In this document: one piece after another, positions 1 through 5,394 of the stretch | How the letters are laid out: the number at the start of each line of letters is the position of its first letter | How positions within the stretch are numbered: the stretch's first letter is position 1 | Source of the DNA: CADCWF01 sp903864575 | GTDB taxonomy: Bacteria > Chloroflexota > Chloroflexia > Thermomicrobiales > UBA6265 | Length of the DNA: 6,321 nt | NCBI GenBank assembly: GCA_040376155.1 | Contig: JBEIRG010000258.1 | Location: 1 to 6,321, forward strand | Direction: 5' to 3' | The notes under the pieces: generated by a model | The model's database searches: none | What the model was told of the DNA's origin: nothing | The model's input: only the letters and a program-made list of their open reading frames with translations | Made by a program: the position numbers and the translations under genes

Positions 1-228
1 CAAAAAGATGCCGAGCGGCCTGGGAACCCCGCGCGCCTGCAACCAGCTCACCGGCTCGTCGATCGCCGTCGCCAGCAGGATGGCGAACAGGATCACCAGC
101 AGGAAGTGGCTGAGGCGCATCGCCAGCCACGTCAGGACAATGGCGACCCCGATGATCGCAAGCGTCCTCAACGCGATCTCGATGGTCAGTCTCGGCTTGC
201 CCGATGCGGACGTCGCAGCCTCACTCAC
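1..228 (-). CDS. AI-2E/PerM-family transporter, N-terminal fragment (3' end outside window)
   Basis: Reading the minus strand from a GTG at 228-226 gives 76 uninterrupted codons to the window edge. The start is supported by an AAGGAAA ribosome binding site at 234-240, five bases before the GTG. A soluble N-terminus of about 18 residues is followed by a hydrophobic segment at about residues 20-39 and a second at about 41-55. Then comes a short charged stretch (DEPVSWLQARGVPRPLG) and the start of another hydrophobic region. This spacing, with two close membrane helices and then a PLV..L..RG.PR-like loop, is typical of the N-terminus of AI-2E/PerM family inner-membrane proteins. Those proteins are usually about 350 residues with seven or eight helices, and some are linked to autoinducer-2 export or ion antiport. 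The substrate cannot be told from the fragment. It is divergent from the ABC importer genes, so it is not in their operon. The family call rests on the pattern of a short fragment and is moderately sure. Confidence 0.68.
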   Translation of the reverse strand, partial: MSEAATSASGKPRLTIEIALRTLAIIGVAIVLTWLAMRLSHFLLVILFAILLATAIDEPVSWLQARGVPRPLGIFL

Positions 229-260
229 GGACGTTTCCTTCCCGATGCGCTCGATGCGCG

Positions 261-277
261 ACGTGCTCCATGCACGT
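261..277. repeat. Inverted repeat in the leader of the AI-2E-type gene
   Basis: ACGTGC at 261-266 and GCACGT at 272-277 are perfect 6-base inverted arms around a 5-base centre. The repeat lies 33 bases upstream of the GTG start at 228. It could be an operator for a dimeric regulator or a small leader hairpin on the minus-strand transcript. In GC-rich DNA a 6-base palindrome can also arise by chance. Confidence 0.35.
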
Positions 278-330
278 GCGCGGCCAATGCTTGCGCGTAC
301 AACTCAGTCGCGGGAGGATAGCAGGCGCGA

Positions 331-352
331 CGGACCGCACCCGCACGGTCCG
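331..352. repeat. 7-bp perfect inverted repeat upstream of the importer promoter
   Basis: CGGACCG at 331-337 and CGGTCCG at 346-352 form perfect arms around an 8-base loop. The repeat ends ten bases before the TTGACA box at 362, where an operator or activator site could sit. On the plus strand it is followed by a modestly T-rich stretch (CCTTGTTGCTT), giving a weak terminator look. However, no plus-strand gene upstream would need one. Insulation against antisense read-through is possible. Confidence 0.4.
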
Positions 353-361
353 CCTTGTTGC

Positions 362-391
362 TTGACATCGCCCGCACCGGGGACGTAGCGT
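362..391 (+). promoter_or_regulatory. Candidate sigma70-type promoter of the importer operon
   Basis: A perfect -35 hexamer TTGACA lies at 362-367. With an 18-base spacer the -10 is TAGCGT at 386-391, which keeps the first, second and last bases of TATAAT. Transcription would start near 398, leaving a leader of about 57 bases before the permease start. The -35 box is strong and the -10 is weak, which would suit a promoter needing an activator, though that is inference. Confidence 0.4.
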
Positions 392-401
392 TCAGGCATC
401 A

Positions 402-438
402 ATTCCGACCGTGCAGCTCGGGAATCACCGGGTTCCCG
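402..438 (+). promoter_or_regulatory. Leader with two mutually exclusive hairpins
   Basis: In the presumed 5' leader, CGGGAA at 419-424 pairs with TTCCCG at 433-438 across an 8-base loop. The GGGAAT block at 420-425 can instead pair with ATTCC at 402-406, extended by GA at 407-408 with TC at 418-419 and one bulged base. The two structures share the same central bases, so only one can form. The second ends 8 bases before the ribosome binding site GAGGAGG at 447-453. This could tune translation, but the stems are short and no known riboswitch was recognised. Confidence 0.25.
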
Positions 439-454
439 CGCCAGCCGAGGAGGC

Positions 455-2098
455 ATGGTGGTCACGCTCCCGCCCCGCGCGGCGCGCCCGTTCTCCTTCT
501 TCCGGGCACACGCACCCGTCCGCGTCTCGCACCGGCCCGCGCCCCCTGCCATCGTGTGGATGCCTGCGGCCCTTGCCGCGCTGCTCGCGCTGCTTCCGCT
601 GGCCTACCTGGTCATGCGCGCGGCAAATGCCGGCGCGGGCTTCTGGTCCCATCTCCTCCGCGCGAAAACGCTGGAGATCGTGGTCAACAGCCTGGTGCTT
701 GCGGGCGCGGTTTCGCTCGCCACCGTGGTGATCGCCGTGCCGCTGGCGTGGCTCACAACCCGGACCGACCTGCCGGGTCGCCGCGCCTGGGCGACCCTCG
801 GAGCGCTTCCGCTTGTCATCCCCTCTTATGTCGGCGCCCTCGCGCTGGTCGCTGCCCTCGGTCCGAAGGGAACCCTGCAAGGCTGGCTCGAACCCCTCGG
901 CATCGAGCGCCTCCCCTCCATCTATGGCTTCTGGGGCTCCTGGCTCGCCCTCACCCTCTTCAGCTACCCCTACGTCCTCCTCTCGGTCCGCGCGGCGCTT
1001 CGCGGGCTCGACCCCGGCATGGAGGAGGCAGCACGCTCCCTCGGCCACGGCCCGTGGCGGACCTTCCTCGCGACGACCCTTCCGCAACTTCGTCCGGCGA
1101 TCGCGGCGGGCGCGCTCCTCTCCGCGCTCTACACCCTCGGCGATTTTGGCGTCGTCGCCCTCCTTCGGTACGATGCCTTCACCCGCGCCATGTATGTGCA
1201 GTACCGCTCCGCGCTCGACCGTTCCAGCGCGGCGGGCCTTGCGCTGCTGCTGGTGGCAGTTACGCTCGGTTTGCTGGTCGTCGAATCCCGCGTCCGCGGC
1301 AACGACATCCTGCATCGCCTCGGCAGCGGCGCGGCACGAAAGGCCCGGCCTGTTCCGCTCGGCCGCTGGAAGATTCCGGCAACCGTTTTCTGCGCGACGA
1401 TCGTCCTCCTCGCGCTGGGAATTCCGGTGCTGGTGCTGGGCGGCTGGTTCATCCGGGCCCTCCGGCAGGGTGCGGCATTGGACGGACTCACGGGCGCTGC
1501 CTTCCACTCGCTGACCATCGGGCTCTGGACCGCGCTCGCGGCCACGTTGCTCGCGCTCCCTGTCGCCATCCTCGCCGCGCGCTTTCCAGGCCCGTTGGGG
1601 GCAATTGCCGAGCGGGTCGCCTATCTTGGGTATGCGCTCCCGGGCATCGTGGTGGCCCTCGCGTTCGTCTCCATCGGTGTCCGCACGCCGTTCCACCAGA
1701 CGCTCGCGCTGCTGGTGCTGGCCTGCGTGGTCCGGTTCCTCCCCGAAGCCGTCGGAGCAAACCGGCTCTCGTTGCTGCAGGTCAGCCCACGCATGGAAGA
1801 AGCCGCGCGCGGCCTTGGCGAGACTGCGGCAGGCGCGGCCCGGCGGGTGCTCATGCCTCTCGCCGGCCCGGGTATGCTGGCGGGCGCGGCCCTCGTGCTG
1901 CTCACCACGATGAAGGAACTTCCGGTCACGCTGCTGCTGGCTCCAACCGGCTACGACACCCTCGCCATCGAAATCTGGACGGCTGCCAACGATGCTGCCT
2001 ATGGCCGGGCCGCCGCCCCCGCCCTGCTGCTCATCCTCCTATCGGCCATCCCAACGCTCCTCCTTGCCGCCCGCGACCGTGAGCAGGTCGCGCGATGA
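455..2098 (+). CDS. Iron(III)-type ABC transporter permease (FbpB/SfuB-like, double-domain)
   Basis: This 547-residue inner-membrane permease has two homologous halves, each a BPD-type permease domain, as in FbpB/SfuB/HitB ferric importers and the related ThiP. The first half spans about residues 36-275, beginning with a helix at 37-54. The second spans about 308-540. Each half carries the cytoplasmic EAA loop that docks on the ATPase: EEAARSLG at 190-197 leading to LP at 209-210, and EEAARGLG at 448-455 leading to MP at 467-468. The C-terminal KELPVTLLL...TLAIEIW stretch (487-508) resembles FbpB-type proteins. Length matches the family. The frame opens only after a stop at 386-388, and ATG 455 is the first start codon. 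The strong site GAGGAGG at 447-453 is only one base from that ATG, so GTG at 458 may be the true start. The gene overlaps the next by ATGA, so both subunits are probably co-translated. Ferric iron is the likeliest substrate. Thiamine, polyamine or another substrate is not excluded because the binding protein is missing. Confidence 0.88.
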   Translation: MVVTLPPRAARPFSFFRAHAPVRVSHRPAPPAIVWMPAALAALLALLPLAYLVMRAANAGAGFWSHLLRAKTLEIVVNSLVLAGAVSLATVVIAVPLAWLTTRTDLPGRRAWATLGALPLVIPSYVGALALVAALGPKGTLQGWLEPLGIERLPSIYGFWGSWLALTLFSYPYVLLSVRAALRGLDPGMEEAARSLGHGPWRTFLATTLPQLRPAIAAGALLSALYTLGDFGVVALLRYDAFTRAMYVQYRSALDRSSAAGLALLLVAVTLGLLVVESRVRGNDILHRLGSGAARKARPVPLGRWKIPATVFCATIVLLALGIPVLVLGGWFIRALRQGAALDGLTGAAFHSLTIGLWTALAATLLALPVAILAARFPGPLGAIAERVAYLGYALPGIVVALAFVSIGVRTPFHQTLALLVLACVVRFLPEAVGANRLSLLQVSPRMEEAARGLGETAAGAARRVLMPLAGPGMLAGAALVLLTTMKELPVTLLLAPTGYDTLAIEIWTAANDAAYGRAAAPALLLILLSAIPTLLLAARDREQVAR

Positions 2099-3192
2099 CC
2101 CTCACTGCCTTCCCCGCCGGCGCGGAGCGTTCACGCGACAACCCTGCCCTGGCCCTCGAGATCGCCGGTCTCGGCAAATGCTTCGCCGCGATGCCCGTCG
2201 TTCACGATCTCGCGATCCAGGTGCGTACGGGCGAATTGATGGCCCTGCTCGGACCGTCCGGGTGCGGCAAGACGACGACCCTCCGCCTGATCGCCGGGTT
2301 CGAGGAACCGGATACCGGCATGATCCGCATCGGAGGCCGCACCGTCGCCGACGCTGCCGGCCAATCCCGCAAGGTCGAACCGCCGGAGCGGCGGCGGGTC
2401 GGCATGGTCTTCCAGGACTACGCGCTCTTCCCCCACCTGAGCGTCGCGCGGAACGTCGCCTTCGGCCTGCCGCGGGGCGAGCGGGATCGGGATGCCCGCG
2501 TGGCGGCGGCGCTTGCCGCGGTCGGTCTCTCGGGAATGGCCCAGCGGATGCCCGATCAGCTCTCGGGCGGCCAGCAGCAGCGGGTGGCGCTCGCCCGCGC
2601 CCTCGCTCCCAACCCGGACCTGATTCTGCTCGACGAACCGTTCTCGAACCTCGACGCCGAACTTCGTGTCTCGGTCCGCGAGGAGGTCCGCGAGATTCTC
2701 CGCGCAGCCGGGGCGACCGCCGTCCTGGTCACCCACGATCAGGAGGAGGCCCTTAGCCTCGCCGATCGGGTGGCGGTCATGTTTGACGGCGAAATCGTCC
2801 AGACCGGCTCCCCTGAGGAGCTCTACCACCGCCCCGCAACCCGTGAGGTCGGGGCCTTCGTCGGCGATGCCCAGTTCCTCCCGGCGGAGGCGAGCGGGCG
2901 CCGCGCGTCCTGCGAACTCGGCGACGTTCCCCTGGCGGTCCCGGCAACCGGCGCGGTGGACATCATGCTCCGGCCAGAACAGATCCGGCTCATCCCCGCC
3001 ACGGAAGCGTCCGAACCGAACGCTACCGTCCAGTCCCGCCTCTTTTTCGGTCACGATCAGGTGCTCACGCTCGCCCTCGACAGCGGCGGTACGGTCCGCG
3101 CCCGCGTCGGGGCCTATGGCGGCATCCGCCCCGGCGACCGGGTCCAGACCGCCATCCGAGGCGCCGCGCTGGCGTTCCCGCGGGCAGGCTGA
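2095..3192 (+). CDS. ABC transporter ATP-binding protein (FbpC-like, with TOBE domain)
   Basis: This 365-residue cytoplasmic ATPase should dimerise on the permease EAA loops and power import. All motifs are intact: Walker A GPSGCGKTT (53-61), Q-loop VFQDYALFPH (105-114, Q107), signature LSGGQQQR (156-163), Walker B LILLDEP (176-182, catalytic E181), D-loop NLD (185-187) and switch H214 in VTHDQEEAL. Residues from about 262 form a TOBE-like regulatory domain with the usual RPEQIRL strand at 293-299. Such domains are found in the FbpC/PotA/CysA/MalK branch. The start ATG overlaps the permease stop (ATGA at 2095-2098), with a weak site AGCAGG at 2082-2087. The QDYALFPHLSV and EELYHRPAT segments fit FbpC best. 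PotA or ThiQ relatives are alternatives, but ThiQ lacks the C-terminal domain. No rho-independent terminator is visible after the stop. Confidence 0.9.
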   Translation: MTLTAFPAGAERSRDNPALALEIAGLGKCFAAMPVVHDLAIQVRTGELMALLGPSGCGKTTTLRLIAGFEEPDTGMIRIGGRTVADAAGQSRKVEPPERRRVGMVFQDYALFPHLSVARNVAFGLPRGERDRDARVAAALAAVGLSGMAQRMPDQLSGGQQQRVALARALAPNPDLILLDEPFSNLDAELRVSVREEVREILRAAGATAVLVTHDQEEALSLADRVAVMFDGEIVQTGSPEELYHRPATREVGAFVGDAQFLPAEASGRRASCELGDVPLAVPATGAVDIMLRPEQIRLIPATEASEPNATVQSRLFFGHDQVLTLALDSGGTVRARVGAYGGIRPGDRVQTAIRGAALAFPRAG

Positions 3193-3206
3193 CGACGATG
3201 TAACGT

Positions 3207-3224
3207 TGTCATTTGACAGTCAAA
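3207..3224. repeat. Two overlapping palindromes over the helicase promoter (candidate operator)
   Basis: TGTCA at 3207-3211 and TGACA at 3214-3218 are perfect arms around two bases. Overlapping them, TTTGAC at 3212-3217 and GTCAAA at 3219-3224 are perfect arms around one base. Both share the TTGACA -35 box at 3213-3218, so a dimeric protein bound here would block RNA polymerase. The TGAC core occurs on both strands three times in 14 bases. No known operator consensus was recognised. Confidence 0.5.
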
Positions 3225-3241
3225 ATATGAGACGCCATACT
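3213..3241 (+). promoter_or_regulatory. Sigma70-type promoter for the RecQ-PRTase/DprA operon
   Basis: A perfect TTGACA -35 at 3213-3218 is followed after 17 bases by CATACT at 3236-3241, which matches TATAAT at four of six positions. Transcription should start near 3248, giving a leader of about 32 bases. The stretch 3200-3240 is only about 39% GC by hand count in otherwise GC-rich DNA, which supports a promoter. The module can therefore be transcribed independently of the importer operon that ends at 3192. Confidence 0.62.
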
Positions 3242-3265
3242 GCGCAGGAGAACCAGCGGGGTATT

Positions 3266-3272
3266 GGTGAGG
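3266..3272 (+). promoter_or_regulatory. Ribosome binding site that decides the helicase start
   Basis: GGTGAGG at 3266-3272 lies seven bases before ATG 3280, a good distance. It is only one base before the alternative GTG at 3274. This favours ATG 3280 as the helicase start. Confidence 0.5.
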
Positions 3273-3279
3273 CGTGTCC

Positions 3280-5394
3280 ATGATCAACAGCCGAGCCCGG
3301 GCGTATGCACTGTTCCGGGAAGCATTCAACGATCCGGGCGCGGAGTTCCGTGACGGCCAACTCGAGGCCATCCTCGCCCTCGTGGATGACCACGCTCGTC
3401 AACTCGTCGTGCAGCGCACCGGCTGGGGGAAGAGCCTCGTCTACTTCCTGGCCACCCGCCTCCTGCGCGAAAAGGGCGCGGGCGTCACGCTGATCGTCAG
3501 CCCGCTCCTCTCCCTGATGTCCGACCAGATGTTGATGGCAGAGAGGCTCGGCGTCCGGGCGGAGATGATGACATCGGCATCCTACGACCAGTGGCCGGAA
3601 ATCCGGTATCGGCTGCAAAAAGGGCAGATCGATGTCCTGTTCGTCACGCCGGAACACTTGGCGCATGAGAGTTTCCGGACGAAAACCCTGCCGGCCCTTC
3701 AGGGCAGGATTGGACTTCTCGTCATTGACGAGGCCCACTGCATCTCGGATTGGGGTCACGACTTCCGCCCGGACTATCGGCGCATCGTCAATATTGTCAA
3801 CAATCTTCCATCCACAGTTCCCGTACTCGCGACAACCGCCACCGCAAACAATCGGGTAGTTGAGGACATCAAAACCCAACTTGGCGACGATCTGGTCGTC
3901 AGCAGCGGACCACTGACACGTACGTCGCTCAAGCTTCAGACACTTCGGCTGGAGTCCCAAAAGGAGCGGTTCGCGTGGCTTGCCCAATACGTTCCAACAC
4001 TTGCCGGTTCGGGCATCATCTACACTCTCACAACCCGCGACGCGGATGTGGTGGCCAACTGGTTGCAGTCAAAGGGGATCGAGGCCAAGGCCTATCACGC
4101 AGCGGTTGGCGGCGAAGGCATTTCGTCCGAAGTGCGCGAGAAGCTGCGCCGGGACATCGAAGATGAACTGCGGCAGAACAAGGTGAAGGCCCTTGTCGCC
4201 ACGATTGCCCTCGGAATGGGCTTCGACAAACCCGACCTGGGCTTCGTGATCCATTTCCAGCGCCCCGGCTCGGTGATCGCCTACTACCAGCAGGTCGGGC
4301 GCGCCGGCCGCGCCATCGGCAGCGCTGTCGCCATCCTGATGGACGGCGAGGAAGACGCGCAAATTCACGAGTGGTTCATCAAGTCGGCATTCCCGACCTT
4401 GCCCGAGCAGGAGGCAATAGTCGCCGCACTCGAAACAGAGCCGGGTCTCTCACTCAGACAACTCGAACGCAGGGTGAACGTGAAGCACACCCGATTGAGC
4501 AATGCGCTCAAGCATCTCGAAGTCGACGGCATCGTGTCGAAGGATGGATCGAACTACAGTCGCACCCTGAATCCGTTCCGGCCCAATATCGAACGCGCTG
4601 ACGCCATCTCGGCCATGCGCCGCCGCGAGGTGGCCCAAATGGAAGCGTTTGTCGATCATCCGGGTTGCCTCATGGAGTTCGTCGCCCGGGAGTTGGACGA
4701 CCCTGCTGCCGCGCCATGCGGCAAGTGCGCATCCTGCCTCGGCCACGTCATCATGCCTATTGATGTGGATCCCGAACTTGTCACCGAGGCGGCACGTTGG
4801 CTGCGAAAGGCTGACGACGGAATCAAGCCGAAGAAGCAGTACCCTGCGGGCATCCTCGCCCCAGGCGCGAAGCAGATCCCGCTGACAGATCAATGCGAGC
4901 GGGGCCGCACCCTCACGGTCTATGGGGAAAGCGATCTCGGCGAGCAAGTCCGCACCGGCAAGTACCAGACGGGCCGGTTTTCTGACGATCTGCTCGACGC
5001 TGCGGTCGAGTGCATTACCAATCGTTGGCAACCCACACCCAGACCTACCTGGATCACCTGGGTGCCGTCCCGACGGAACATGAGCCTCGTGCCTGACCTT
5101 GCCCGACGACTTGGGCTCCGCCTCGGCATTCCCGCCGTGGAAGCGCTTGCAAAGCCGCAGGACACCCAGCCGCAGAAGGAAATGCAGAACAGCGCCCAGC
5201 AGGCGCGGAATGTGATCGGCGCATTCAGCACGGTTTCGGGCAGCGTTCCGCCCGGTCCGGTCCTGCTGATCGACGATATCGTAGACTCAGGATGGACTTT
5301 TGCAGCCGCTGGCATCGAACTCAGGCACGCTGGCTCAGGCCCGGTATTCCCCTTTGCTCTCGCGCGAATGCGCTCGCAACCGGATGAGGCATGA
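3280..5394 (+). CDS. RecQ-family DNA helicase fused to a ComF-like phosphoribosyltransferase domain
   Basis: The product is 704 residues if started at ATG 3280; a GTG at 3274 would add two. Residues 1 to about 345 are a superfamily 2 RecQ-type helicase core. Motifs are motif 0 FRDGQ (23-27), Walker A TGWGKS (47-52, K51), Ia LIVSPLLSLMSDQ (71-83), DEAH box (150-153) in DEAHCISDWGHDFRPDY, III TTATA (185-189), V LGMGFDKPDL (311-320) and VI QQVGRAGR (337-344). A winged-helix-like segment follows at about 374-430. Next is the RecQ zinc cluster C463-x16-C480-x2-C483-x2-C486. No HRDC domain is seen. Residues from about 540 form a PRTase domain like ComF/ComFC. It has a WVPSRR pyrophosphate-loop-like stretch (594-599), the ComF-like NSAQQARNVIGAF (637-649) and the PRPP loop LLIDDIVDSGWTF (662-674) with its paired aspartates. 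It should act in the cytosol as an ATP-driven 3'-5' DNA unwinder with a PRPP-type domain whose acceptor is unknown. The DprA-like gene overlaps it by ATGA, implying coupled translation. One sampled line (3781-3840) is 52% GC against 73% in the permease (1081-1140). The domain calls are firm; the biological role is inferred. Confidence 0.88.
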   Translation: MINSRARAYALFREAFNDPGAEFRDGQLEAILALVDDHARQLVVQRTGWGKSLVYFLATRLLREKGAGVTLIVSPLLSLMSDQMLMAERLGVRAEMMTSASYDQWPEIRYRLQKGQIDVLFVTPEHLAHESFRTKTLPALQGRIGLLVIDEAHCISDWGHDFRPDYRRIVNIVNNLPSTVPVLATTATANNRVVEDIKTQLGDDLVVSSGPLTRTSLKLQTLRLESQKERFAWLAQYVPTLAGSGIIYTLTTRDADVVANWLQSKGIEAKAYHAAVGGEGISSEVREKLRRDIEDELRQNKVKALVATIALGMGFDKPDLGFVIHFQRPGSVIAYYQQVGRAGRAIGSAVAILMDGEEDAQIHEWFIKSAFPTLPEQEAIVAALETEPGLSLRQLERRVNVKHTRLSNALKHLEVDGIVSKDGSNYSRTLNPFRPNIERADAISAMRRREVAQMEAFVDHPGCLMEFVARELDDPAAAPCGKCASCLGHVIMPIDVDPELVTEAARWLRKADDGIKPKKQYPAGILAPGAKQIPLTDQCERGRTLTVYGESDLGEQVRTGKYQTGRFSDDLLDAAVECITNRWQPTPRPTWITWVPSRRNMSLVPDLARRLGLRLGIPAVEALAKPQDTQPQKEMQNSAQQARNVIGAFSTVSGSVPPGPVLLIDDIVDSGWTFAAAGIELRHAGSGPVFPFALARMRSQPDEA

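Larger units (their letters stand above)
229..454. other. Divergent intergenic region
   Basis: These 226 bases separate the minus-strand AI-2E-type gene from the plus-strand importer operon. They should hold the start signals of both. I see no convincing gene here: the open frames crossing it are short and have no ribosome binding site or family resemblance. It contains a direct repeat (CGATGCGC at 243-250 and 252-259), inverted repeats at 261-277 and 331-352, a TTGACA box at 362-367, and a leader with alternative pairings at 402-438. No clear -10/-35 pair was found for the minus-strand gene. No recognisable Fur box (GATAATGATAATCATTATC-like) was seen, although the downstream transporter resembles iron importers. 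Confidence 0.6.

Noticed and set aside
425..1696. Long open frame on the minus strand opposite the permease (about 423 codons)
   Set aside because: Its predicted product is rich in Arg, Glu, Gly and Asp with no hydrophobic core or family resemblance. It lies opposite a well-supported permease with two EAA loops. This is the usual shadow frame of GC-rich genes.
355..2082. Long plus-strand open frame overlapping the permease in another frame (about 575 codons)
   Set aside because: The translation is dominated by Arg, Pro, Gly and Ala without recognisable domains, as expected of a frame-shifted reading of a GC-rich membrane-protein gene.
2131..3054. Long minus-strand frame opposite the ATPase gene
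   Set aside because: The opposite strand has every ABC ATPase motif in order; the antisense translation shows no motif and a charged, low-complexity composition.
3212..3228. TTTGACAGTCAAA considered as a terminator for the importer operon
   Set aside because: The stem is six AT-rich pairs with a one-base centre, too tight for a hairpin loop and with no T-run after it. It fits an operator better.
3193..3279. CRISPR array, tRNA, or insertion-sequence end at the seam between the two operons
   Set aside because: No spaced repeats, cloverleaf, terminal inverted repeats or target duplication can be seen in these 87 bases.
3227..3283. Possible 18-codon leader peptide whose stop overlaps the helicase ATG
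   Set aside because: No ribosome binding site precedes ATG 3227, and the likely transcription start near 3248 would exclude it. It is the tail of a chance frame running from inside the ATPase gene.
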